In this document: positions 7,739 through 15,477 of the stretch, piece after piece
Numbering within the stretch: position 1 is the stretch's first letter
Layout of the letters: each line of letters begins with the position of its first letter
Assembly: GCA_050247075.1 (NCBI GenBank)
Contig: JBFWUW010000032.1
Coordinates: 7,636-71,635, forward strand
Reading direction: 5' to 3'
DNA from: JBFWUW01 sp050247075
GTDB taxonomy: Bacteria > Planctomycetota > Planctomycetia > Pirellulales > JBFWUW01
DNA: 64,000 nucleotides
Made by a program: the position numbers and the translations under genes
Notes under the pieces: generated by a model
The model's database searches: none
What the model was told of the DNA's origin: nothing
Seen by the model: only the letters and a program-made list of their open reading frames with translations

Positions 7739-9404
7739 GGCGGTCGGCGGTGCCGGTTTGGGCTGCTTTGATGGATGCCCGCGGCGCACGCTTGATCTTT
7801 ACGTCGGCCGAACCAATGGCGAAGGAATCGTGCCCCTCGACAAACACGCGAAGATGGCAAGGGCCGTGGGCGTCGATAGGCACGTCCAGAGAGAGCGTGA
7901 ACACGCCATCCACGGCTTCGGTTTGCTTGCTGTTCAATCGGGGATCGTTGGCCTGCCGGTAAACTTGTTCGTAGTCGGCCAGTGAGGCGGCGTCTTCCAG
8001 GTATGCATCGCGCGGCGGCGGCCGAAAGGTCAAGCGGTCGCGGCGCACGACCAGCTCGCAGGTGCAGCGTCCATCCACGCTGCTGGTTCCGCTGATTTCC
8101 AGCCGCTCGCCGGCGGTGGCCGTGGTCACGGTTTGCAGCAGCACTTGCCCAGGCTGGGCAATTCTCAGCAGCGGGTCGCCCAACAGGTTGAACAGGGCCA
8201 GATGCTCGGCCCGCTCCGCGGCCAGGTCGTCGGACTGGGGGTTCATGGCGGTGGCGGCGGCGTCCATGCCCCGGCTGAAGTCATCGTCGCGGCCTTTGAG
8301 CATGGTGTTGCGCTTGGCGTGCAGCAGCAGCTCGCCCAAGGTCGCCCGCTGGGCTTGAAAGCATTCTTGCATCAGTTCGTTGCCGAATACGGTCATGGCA
8401 TACGGCATGGTGACGCGCGAACCGCAGACCACGGCCACCGGCCCGCCGTCGGTTCGCAGCAGTTCCTCGGCCAGGCAATCTTGCCGGGCATCAAACGCGC
8501 CAGAATAACACGACAAGAACAGGGCGATCGGCGGCCCGCCACGATTGGCCAGCCGCGGCATGTCCTCGGCCCGCAGTATGGGATAGGCGGCGGTGGGGAC
8601 GCGCATCGCATCGACATGGCGGATGCTGCCATGCCCCATGTAGATCCAGAACAGGCCCCCTTCGTTCAAACGGTCCAGCGTTGTCTGTTGGAACCGGGGA
8701 GGCGCGGGGCAGTAGGGGCTTTGCCAGCTTCCGTAGGTCATCGACGTGGCATACGCGGCGGGCACGCCTTCCGTAATCAGGCGGCGGGCCCATTGTTCCA
8801 TGGCCGCATCGATCAACGGGCCAAAGCCCCCCAGCCCTCCCACGAAATGAATTTTTTGCCGCCACGCGCCGTAGCCGGTTTGGGTTTCGTAGTGCAATAT
8901 TTTTTGCACGATCGTTTCCAACTCGGCGGGCGAGTCGGCCGTCAGGCGGCCCACGGCCAGGTCGGGCACGCCGTCGTCATCCAGATCGGCATAGCCGTTG
9001 TCGGTGCAGATATGGGGCTCGGAACCAAACAGCACGTTGACCTTCGCCTCGATATGCCCGGCCGCCGTGGCCTGGCTGCGCGGCGCACCACTCTCGGAAG
9101 CCGCCGGCCCGGCATCCCCCACCAGCAACACAAACTTCACCGGCTGCTGGCTGGCGGATTGGCGGATGCGGGCTTGGATATCGGCGGAAGTGCCCCGGTT
9201 GGACAGTAATTCTATTTGGTGCCCTTGCCCCTCTCGATGGGTCAACCAGGGTGCCAAAGCGGGCCGGAACTCGGGCGGGCATACCACCAGCACATCGGCC
9301 GCATTAAGAAAGCCTGGCATGAACGGCCCCGCCAGCAACGCTAGCATGCTAGCCAAAAGCAACCTGAATCGGCGGAAGTGGCCCAGGCGGAAGCGTTTAG
9401 GCAT
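7731..9404 (-). CDS. Exported C25 (gingipain-like) cysteine peptidase
   Basis: The 557-residue protein starts with a basic N-region and a hydrophobic stretch ending near GFLNAADV, a plausible signal peptide. Gingipain-family peptidases use a His-Cys dyad; here His258 is in YMGHGSIRH and Cys299 in FLSCYSGAF, each after a hydrophobic strand as expected. A GDAGPAAS loop and the later NLLGDPLLRI motif also match that family. A beta-rich region of about 130 residues follows and may be an Ig-like tail. The ATG at 9404 is chosen over a GTG 18 codons upstream. The gene is followed by and overlaps the sirtuin. A peptidase role is family-based; substrate is unknown. Confidence 0.8.
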   Translation of the reverse strand: MPKRFRLGHFRRFRLLLASMLALLAGPFMPGFLNAADVLVVCPPEFRPALAPWLTHREGQGHQIELLSNRGTSADIQARIRQSASQQPVKFVLLVGDAGPAASESGAPRSQATAAGHIEAKVNVLFGSEPHICTDNGYADLDDDGVPDLAVGRLTADSPAELETIVQKILHYETQTGYGAWRQKIHFVGGLGGFGPLIDAAMEQWARRLITEGVPAAYATSMTYGSWQSPYCPAPPRFQQTTLDRLNEGGLFWIYMGHGSIRHVDAMRVPTAAYPILRAEDMPRLANRGGPPIALFLSCYSGAFDARQDCLAEELLRTDGGPVAVVCGSRVTMPYAMTVFGNELMQECFQAQRATLGELLLHAKRNTMLKGRDDDFSRGMDAAATAMNPQSDDLAAERAEHLALFNLLGDPLLRIAQPGQVLLQTVTTATAGERLEISGTSSVDGRCTCELVVRRDRLTFRPPPRDAYLEDAASLADYEQVYRQANDPRLNSKQTEAVDGVFTLSLDVPIDAHGPCHLRVFVEGHDSFAIGSADVKIKRAPRASIKAAQTGTADRHE

Positions 9405-9656
9405 GATGCATCTCGCGGAGGTCGAGGCGTCCTTGGCCAGCAAAGGAAGTCTACCCACGCGGTCAACCTGCCCGCAAGGCGAACCTGGGCGCGGGGGAAG
9501 ATCGAAAGCCGATTGCCGCCGTCGGAAACGACTGCTACAGGGCGAATTTACGATCGGGCCAACCTTTAGGGTTGCATCGGCGGTATTGCCGGCTACGCTA
9601 ACGGATCAGCCTTTATTGTTGCATTGAACTCAATAGCTTCCCGTGGAGGAATATCC

Positions 9657-10238
9657 ATGTTTCGCACGACCGCGTCTGCTGCCGCCCTGTTGGCCTGTGC
9701 CGCCATGTTCGTCTGGGCGGCCGATGAATCGCCCAAGCCCAAGGACGCCAAAGCGGGTGACACGCAAAAGGTTCGCCTGCATGTCAGCGGGGCCTATTGC
9801 CTGGGCTGCGCCGGTGTGTTGACCGATGCCTTGGCCGATGGGGGCGTGGAGAACGCCACCAAAGTGCCAGCCAATCGCGCCCGCGGGTACGTGATTGTCT
9901 TGGGTGATATCGCCAAGGATTTCGACCTGAGCAAGCTGGCCGTGGCCGTGAACGAAGCCGACACACCCCACAAAAAGCAAGCCAAGCCGGGCGTGGCGTT
10001 GGAACTCTTTGCCTCTTTGGATGAGACCACCGCCCCTAAAGCGGTCGAGGCCCTAGCCGATATCAAGGGGGTCGATGCCAAGCATTCGTCGGCCAACGTC
10101 GAGACAGGTGCCATCAGCATCAAGCTCTCGGGCGAGGAAAAAGTCACGGTTGCCAGCTTGATCGGCGCACTCAAGAAGGGTGGCATCGACGCCAAGGTAG
10201 TCACCGACGCCCCAGCACCCGTCGAAGAGGCTGAATAA
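9657..10238 (+). CDS. Exported heavy-metal-associated (HMA-like) domain protein
   Basis: The 193-residue product has a signal peptide (MFRTTASAAALLACAAMFVW), so it should be periplasmic. Residues about 32-105 resemble an HMA ferredoxin-like fold with SGAYCLGCAGVL holding a Cys-x2-Cys pair, the usual soft-metal site. A second, Cys-free copy of similar length follows (ELFASLDETT to the end), suggesting a tandem fold with one working site. GGAGGA sits 7 nt before the ATG. It is divergent from the peptidase and convergent with the CLC gene, only 8 nt away. Metal identity cannot be read from the sequence. Confidence 0.75.
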   Translation: MFRTTASAAALLACAAMFVWAADESPKPKDAKAGDTQKVRLHVSGAYCLGCAGVLTDALADGGVENATKVPANRARGYVIVLGDIAKDFDLSKLAVAVNEADTPHKKQAKPGVALELFASLDETTAPKAVEALADIKGVDAKHSSANVETGAISIKLSGEEKVTVASLIGALKKGGIDAKVVTDAPAPVEEAE

Positions 10239-10246
10239 ACTGCCGC

Positions 10247-12148
10247 TTACGCCGTTTGCTCGTGGATGTCGCGCTGGCGGACTGCTAGTTTTTGGTTGTA
10301 GCAGGCGATGACGTCCTTGCGGCGGAGCATGCCTAGCAGTTCCGTGGGCCGGCCCACTGCCACCACCGGTAGTTCATCCAGGTTGCGGTCGGTGAAGCGG
10401 ACCAGCGCGGTGTTGAGGTCGTCCTCGGGCGTGACCGAGACCACCCGCGCGGTCATCACATCGCGGGCGTTGGCCAGTTCCCACAGATGCTGGCTGAAGA
10501 GGTAGCCGCGCACGTCGTCGGTGGAAAAAATGCCCACGAAGCGGCCATCGGCGGCAATCACCGGAAAGTAATGTTGGCGGCTGTCGGCCAGCGAACGGAC
10601 AATCTCTTGCAGCGTCATCCCCTCGGGAACAGTCTGGCGGTCTTTCCAAGGGACATCCTTGACCTTGATTCCCTCCAGCACGTCGATCAAGAAATCGCCG
10701 CGGTGCGCTGGCGAATCGAGCCGGCCCGGCACTTGCTTTTCGTACAGCGTCCAGCGGTGGCATAAGACAAAACAAAGTGTCGAGACCCACATCGTAGGGA
10801 CCAGCAGGCTGTAGTCGCCCGTCAGCTCGCTGACCATGACGATGGTGGAAATGGGAGCGTGGGCACACCCCGCGAAAAAACCGGCCATGCCCACCACCGC
10901 GTAGATGGCCGGTTGAGGCACGGCGGTCGGCCAGACTTTGTGCAGCAGTTCGCCAATGGCACCGCCGGTGCAGCCGCCAATAACCATCGAGGGACCGAAA
11001 ACGCCGCCCGATCCACCAGAGCCGATTGTCGTGGCGGTGGTGAAAATCTTGACGAGGGCGATGGAGAACAGCAGCCCCATGCCGATATTTCCGGGGTTTT
11101 CCAAGGCGGCTTGCAGCGTTCCGTAACCCGTGGCCAGCGTGGCCAGGGCGAAGCGGTTTTCACCCCAGGCATAATACAGGCCCAGCCCCATCAGCCCGGC
11201 CAGCAAGGCACCGACCGCGGGGCGCAGCATGGCCGGAATGGGAATCCGCTTGGCCAGGCGGTGAATGCCGTAGAAAGTCTTGATATAGAAGACCCCCACG
11301 GCCACCAGGCCCAAGGCCAGCAAGGTCATGGGCAATAGTTCAATCAGCGATTCTGGCTGGTGATGCAGTTTGTTGCCAAACAGGGGCAAAAATCGCAGGT
11401 TCGCCGGCAGCCACATCGAAAAAACCGTGTAGCCCACAATGGACGAAACCGCGGCCGGTACAATGACCTCGGTCTCCAGGTCGGCATCGCGGTAGAGGAT
11501 TTCCGCGGAAAACAAGGCACCCGCCAGCGGAGCGCGAAAGATGGCCCCGATTCCGGCGCCCATGCCAGCGGCCAGCAGAATCCGCCGGTCGCGGGCGGAG
11601 AGCTTGAGCCACGTCCCCAACGACGAGCCAAAGCCAGCACCGATCTGGGCGATGGGGCCTTCGCGTCCGCCCGACCCGCCGGTGCCAATGGTAATGGCGG
11701 ATGCCAACAGCTTGACGATCGGCACGATCGGCCGAATATAGCCCCGCTTGTGGTGATAAGCTTCGATGGCGGCGTCGGTGCCGTGCCCTTCCGCCTCCGG
11801 GGCAAAAGCCTGCACCAGCACGCCCGCCGCCAATCCCCCCACGGCCAGCACCAGCAGCAGCTTCACGGGCGACAGTGGAACGCCGGGATCGTCAAAGATG
11901 CGGCGTTCGCCGGCGGCTTCCTTGGGCGAAAAGCCGGCGGTCCCTTGCAAGGCAAACCGAAACACGGCTTGCTCGGCGACTTGAAACACAATCCCGCCGC
12001 AACCGGCGACGATGCCCACAATCGTCGCCAGAAAAAACCACTTGCCAGACGACTTGAGCGTGACAACTTGTTCGAGCAGATAGCGTATCACGAGATCAGT
12101 CGGTCGATGGCGGCGGGCGGTGGCAGCGGGTGCGCGGCGGATCAACAA
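10247..12148 (-). CDS. clcA: CLC-family chloride channel/transporter with C-terminal CBS pair
   Basis: The 633-residue protein has about 10 membrane helices with the CLC selectivity motifs GTGGSGGREGPIAQIG and GSGGSGGVFGPSM. The Glu in GREGP is the gating glutamate. The internal proton-glutamate position of E. coli ClcA (Glu203) aligns with Ile in ALFSAEILY, which leans toward a channel rather than an H+/Cl- exchanger (inference). Two CBS domains (VPEGMTLQEIV and DVMTARVVSVTPEDD) occupy the last 130 residues and probably bind nucleotides. The start is uncertain: 12148 is a TTG, and GTG at 12091 is the main alternative; neither has a strong ribosome site. Confidence 0.9.
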   Translation of the reverse strand: MLIRRAPAATARRHRPTDLVIRYLLEQVVTLKSSGKWFFLATIVGIVAGCGGIVFQVAEQAVFRFALQGTAGFSPKEAAGERRIFDDPGVPLSPVKLLLVLAVGGLAAGVLVQAFAPEAEGHGTDAAIEAYHHKRGYIRPIVPIVKLLASAITIGTGGSGGREGPIAQIGAGFGSSLGTWLKLSARDRRILLAAGMGAGIGAIFRAPLAGALFSAEILYRDADLETEVIVPAAVSSIVGYTVFSMWLPANLRFLPLFGNKLHHQPESLIELLPMTLLALGLVAVGVFYIKTFYGIHRLAKRIPIPAMLRPAVGALLAGLMGLGLYYAWGENRFALATLATGYGTLQAALENPGNIGMGLLFSIALVKIFTTATTIGSGGSGGVFGPSMVIGGCTGGAIGELLHKVWPTAVPQPAIYAVVGMAGFFAGCAHAPISTIVMVSELTGDYSLLVPTMWVSTLCFVLCHRWTLYEKQVPGRLDSPAHRGDFLIDVLEGIKVKDVPWKDRQTVPEGMTLQEIVRSLADSRQHYFPVIAADGRFVGIFSTDDVRGYLFSQHLWELANARDVMTARVVSVTPEDDLNTALVRFTDRNLDELPVVAVGRPTELLGMLRRKDVIACYNQKLAVRQRDIHEQTA

Positions 12149-12194
12149 CCCGCCAAGCCTGTAACGCTACCAGCATTCCGGCGGATCAACAACC

Positions 12195-12232
12195 CGTAGC
12201 CAAACGGCTCCCGTCTTGCCGGGTTGAAGCGA
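12195..12232. repeat. Half copy of GTAGCC...GGCTCCC repeat
   Basis: The segment cgtagccaaacggctcccgt cttgccgggttgaagcga matches the left arm of the palindromic element at 54468-54590 and the half copy at 23159-23200. The shared features are GTAGCCA, GGCTCC and TTGAA at fixed spacing. Confidence 0.55.
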
Positions 12233-12350
12233 GTTTGATGCTTCACGTGTTGAATCGCAGAAGCCGCAACGGGTAACCCGTTTTGGCCCGGCCGCCTTTA
12301 TCTGGAAGCAGGAGGACGAGACAGGGGCCATGTAGCCTAAGCGCAAAGAA

Positions 12351-12387
12351 CGGGGAGGCCGGGCCGCGGGTAGCCCGGTCCTCCCCG
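12351..12387. terminator. GC-rich stem-loop downstream of the C26 gene
   Basis: Arms cggggaggccgggc (12351-12364) and gcccggtcctccccg (12373-12387) pair with a single bulged base and an 8-nt loop. It lies 138 nt past the stop of the minus-strand C26 gene. A long T-run is absent, so it may be a mRNA 3'-end structure rather than a standard intrinsic terminator. Confidence 0.4.
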
Positions 12388-12524
12388 AACACGCTGCCAC
12401 GCTGGGTCGAGCGCGGCGAGAATCCGTTCAACACACTACCGCGGCGAGCATCCTTTCGCCGCGTGTATCCGTTGATCTGGCAACGCAAATGATGTCCGGC
12501 CCTTCCTGGGCCAAAGCATCCTCG

Positions 12525-13274
12525 CTAGGCCACCAGACGCAGTTCCGACATCACGGGACCGCGAATGCCATCCAGGAACTCATCGAAAATCCGCTGGTCC
12601 AAGGCCGAGGCCGAGTCGGCCTCGGGGTGGAACTGCGTGCCGACGGCAAACCAGCCGGGCGTGGTGCTCTCGATGCACTCGACCACGCCATCGGGGCAGC
12701 GGGCCGTAACCGCGAAGCCTGGCGCCACGGCGTCCACGGCCATGTGGTGGAAGCTGTTCACGCGGATTTCGCCTTCACCATACACACGGTCCATCAGCGT
12801 CCCTTGTTCCACCACCAGGGCATGGCGGTGGGCCACATCCAAGGCGTCTTTGTGGGGCAATGCCTTGGGCATATCCTCGGGGATGTGCAAGAACAAGTTG
12901 CCCCCCTGCGAGACATTCAACAACTGCATGCCCACGCCAATCGCCAACACGGGCATCGAACGCTCGGCAATCAAACGGATCAACGTGCGGTCGAAGTCCT
13001 CGCGGCGGGCATCCAGCATCCGCACCGAGGGGTGCAGCATGAAGCCGTCACGGCGAGGGTCCAGATCGGACCCCCCCACCATCACAAAGCCATCCACCAT
13101 GTCCAAGATCTGATTGGTGTCTTCCTCGGTCTCCAGCGGTGGGATGACCAGGGGCACGCCCCCAGCCTTGATGACCGCATCGTAATAGCCGGCCGCTACA
13201 TAGCTGAATGCGGGGGCATCCTTCTTGGCCGAACGATAATCCGAGTTGATACCAATGACGGGCTTGCGATCCAT
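12525..13274 (-). CDS. C26-family (PuuD-like) glutamine amidotransferase, nucleophile missing
   Basis: The 249-residue product matches gamma-glutamyl-GABA hydrolase-type class I amidotransferases over its whole length: GINSDYR at the N-terminus, FVMVGGSDLDPRR, NSFHHMAVD and the catalytic His/Glu in TQFHPEAD. The nucleophile elbow normally reads GICRG; here it reads AIGVG with Gly113 at the Cys position. Codons around it (ATT GGC GTG GGC) are clean and the frame is intact. It therefore should lack normal glutamine-amide hydrolysis and may act in binding or regulation (inference). The ATG at 13274 has AGGAG 8 nt upstream; a TTG two codons earlier is disfavoured. Confidence 0.85.
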   Translation of the reverse strand: MDRKPVIGINSDYRSAKKDAPAFSYVAAGYYDAVIKAGGVPLVIPPLETEEDTNQILDMVDGFVMVGGSDLDPRRDGFMLHPSVRMLDARREDFDRTLIRLIAERSMPVLAIGVGMQLLNVSQGGNLFLHIPEDMPKALPHKDALDVAHRHALVVEQGTLMDRVYGEGEIRVNSFHHMAVDAVAPGFAVTARCPDGVVECIESTTPGWFAVGTQFHPEADSASALDQRIFDEFLDGIRGPVMSELRLVA

Positions 13275-14076
13275 GAACAAATCTCCTGTTCAGACACGTC
13301 CTGTGTCACCAAAGAAATACGGTTCGCGAAATGCCAGGCCAACGGCATGTTGAGCAACGGTGGAGGGGTAAGTACCTGATGGGTCGCCTTGATCCGCTTG
13401 GCGGGTGGTCACATGGAGACCGTGGTTGGCGGGTAAGATGGCCCAGGAGGTGCGCGAGTGTCGTCCCTGACCCAGCTTATTGTGCGGTTCCTTCCGTTCC
13501 TTACGCGCCCCTCCTGGGCGTTGCGACGAGCTTGGTTGGCCTGTTGCGGGGCACGGCGTTCCTGCCGTGGCCCGCGTTCCTGATTGACCAGGAACAAACG
13601 ATCGGCGGAGTCTAGAAGCCGCCGCGGCGCTACGCAAATATGCGGATTATTTTGCGAAGCTTGCCCTATTGCTCCACAAGATGATGGGTGACAGCAAGCT
13701 AGCGCCGGCAATGGCGGCATCGCTAGCAGGCGATTCTGTCGAAATCGCAATATTTTTCGAAATGCTTGCATGGAAATGCTTTATGATGCTTTTTCACCGA
13801 GCCAATTTGCAGAGAGGCACGCGGTTCGCTGGTGGATCCAAAAGACGGGGCCTTGTTGATCGCCCGAAAAATTGTTCGACTGGGGTAGTGCCTGCCTGTC
13901 AAAGGCCTCCCTCTCCCTCTGGGAGAGGGCCGGGGTGAGGGTTGCCGCGCAATGGACAACATTTCGCCGTATCCCCTCTCCCCAACCCTCTCCCGGAGTA
14001 CCGGGCGAGGGAGCGACGCGATTGGAATGCCTCCGACAAACTCGGTTTGAAACGCATCAGCTTCAGAACGGAACGC
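13275..14076. other. Intergenic region, no gene recognised apart from one repeat
   Basis: About 800 bp between the C26 gene (minus) and the OleA-like gene (plus). Open frames exist but none has a recognisable family, ribosome site or conserved start. The part at 13620-13800 is more AT-rich than its surroundings and could hold promoters. A complete palindromic repeat lies at 13907-14013. Confidence 0.5.
13907..14013 (+). repeat. CTCCCTCTCCC palindromic repeat, full copy 1
   Basis: Two hairpins, cctccctctccctctgggag... and ...ccggagtaccgggcgaggga, flank about 40 bp of variable sequence. The conserved borders are gggccggggtgaggg on the left part and cctctccccaaccctctccc on the right part. It ends 63 bp before the OleA-like start. 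Confidence 0.85.
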
Positions 14077-15195
14077 ATGAAACTCTATTTCCAGAACGTC
14101 TGTGTCGAGGCCTTTGGCTACGCACTGCCGGAGGAAGTTGTCACTTCGGCCGAGATTGAATCGCGGTTGTCGCCGTTGTACGCACGGCTGGGCCTGCCCG
14201 AGGGCCGCTTGGAATTGATGACCGGCATTCGCGAGCGGCGGTTTTGGCCGCGCGGCATGTTGCCCAGCGTGCAAAGCGCCATCAGTGGCGAACGGGCCAT
14301 CCAGCAGTCGGGCATCGACCGCAGCGAGATCGGCGCGCTGCTGCATTGCTCGGTCTGTCGCGACTATCTGGAACCCGCCACGGCCAGCGGCGTCCATCGC
14401 CGCTTGGGGCTCAGCTCCGATTGCGTGGTATATGACGTATCGAATGCCTGTCTGGGGCTGCTCAACGGCATGTTGCAAGTGGCCAACATGATTGAACTGG
14501 GGCAGATTCGCGCCGGCTTGGTTGTCGGCACCGAAAGTGGACGCGACCTGGTAGAGAACACCATCGAGCATTTGAACCGCGACACCACATTATCGCGGAA
14601 CGACATCAAGCTGGCCGTGGCGTCCCTGACGATTGGTTCCGGCAGCGCCGCGGTTCTTTTGGTTGATCGTGATCTGACCCGCACCGGCAACCGTTTGCAG
14701 GGGGGCTTGGTCGCCAACGACACCGCCCACAGCCATCTCTGCCAAAGCGGCAGCGACGAAGCCGCGGCCGGCGGCATGAAACCGCTCATGCGTACCGATT
14801 CCGAGGCCCTGCTGCACGCGGGCGTGGCTCTGGCCCGGCGGGCATTCCCTGATTTCGCGGCGGCGGTGGAGTGGCCCCTGGGCGCCATCGAGAAGACCTT
14901 CTGCCATCAGGTCGGCCAGGCCCATCGCAAGCTGATGTTTCAGGCCTTGGACATCGACCCGCGCTGCGATTTCTCCACGGTCGAGTTCTTGGGAAACACC
15001 GGCGCGGTGGCTGTCCCCTTGACGGCTGCCCTGGGTATAGAGCGCGGGCACCTGCAGCCGGGCGACCGAGTGGCCCTGCTGGGCATCGGATCGGGGATCA
15101 ACGTCGTCATGCTGGGAATGGAATGGCAACGCAGCCTGATTTCCACGGTCCCGATCGCGAACTCGCCACAAGCCGCGGTTGTTGAGGCACACTGA
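14077..15195 (+). CDS. oleA: OleA-like 3-oxoacyl-ACP synthase III family enzyme
   Basis: The 372-residue thiolase-superfamily protein matches OleA, which condenses two fatty acyl chains head to head in olefinic hydrocarbon synthesis. SVCRDYLEPATAS and SNACLGLLNGM are near-identical to OleA signatures rather than to FabH (usually AACAGF). The catalytic triad is complete: Cys125, His277 (FCHQVGQAH) and Asn307 (LGNTGAVAV). OleB, OleC and OleD partners are not in the window, so the product may be a ketone or another condensed lipid (inference). The ATG at 14077 is preferred; an upstream in-frame ATG at 13942 would translate through the palindromic repeat. Confidence 0.85.
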   Translation: MKLYFQNVCVEAFGYALPEEVVTSAEIESRLSPLYARLGLPEGRLELMTGIRERRFWPRGMLPSVQSAISGERAIQQSGIDRSEIGALLHCSVCRDYLEPATASGVHRRLGLSSDCVVYDVSNACLGLLNGMLQVANMIELGQIRAGLVVGTESGRDLVENTIEHLNRDTTLSRNDIKLAVASLTIGSGSAAVLLVDRDLTRTGNRLQGGLVANDTAHSHLCQSGSDEAAAGGMKPLMRTDSEALLHAGVALARRAFPDFAAAVEWPLGAIEKTFCHQVGQAHRKLMFQALDIDPRCDFSTVEFLGNTGAVAVPLTAALGIERGHLQPGDRVALLGIGSGINVVMLGMEWQRSLISTVPIANSPQAAVVEAH

Positions 15196-15264
15196 GCAAC
15201 AACACGGCAGATTGTTCGTTGCGTCGATACCTGATTAGGCGTCGATCACGGCCGCCAGAAGAGG

Positions 15265-15396
15265 AACCACGAATCAAACGAATCTAACGAATGAAATTCC
15301 CGCATGGAAACTTGCCCACGGGAAAAGTAGCGGGCGGCGACTTGGAAAGTGCTTTCCGGCGGATTCCTATTCGTTAGATTCGTTTGATTCGTGGTT
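15265..15396. repeat. MITE-like element, copy 2 (perfect 28-bp inverted ends)
   Basis: Left arm 15265-15292 begins aaccacgaatcaaacgaatc and right arm 15369-15396 is its exact reverse complement over 28 bp. Arms contain the tandem unit CGAATCAAA/CGAATCTAA. The 76-bp interior shares ccggcggattcct with copy 1 at 6705-6835. No target-site duplication is obvious. Confidence 0.85.
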
Positions 15397-15477
15397 TTCA
15401 CCAAGCCTGGCGCGTTGATGGTGCGATCAACGCGCGGAAACGCTTTTGCTTCAATCGGCTGTGGGTTCCGTTCGCTC

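Larger units (their letters stand above)
12149..12524. other. Intergenic region with repeats and a stem-loop
   Basis: No gene is supported. A 17-bp direct repeat ggcggatcaacaacccg occurs at about 12137 and 12180 across the clcA 5' end. A half copy of the GTAGCC palindromic family is at 12195-12232, and a strong hairpin is at 12351-12387. Confidence 0.5.

Noticed and set aside
8133..9209. 358-residue plus-strand frame
   Set aside because: Antisense to the C25-type peptidase, whose catalytic motifs and signal peptide are clear.
13290..13771. Two overlapping minus-strand frames (13290-13637 and 13409-13771)
   Set aside because: No ribosome site, no domain and Arg/Ser/Pro-rich composition typical of non-coding GC-rich DNA.
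15265..15396. Intrinsic transcription terminator
   Set aside because: The 28-bp arms are separated by 76 bp and no T-run follows; a mobile or structural repeat fits better.
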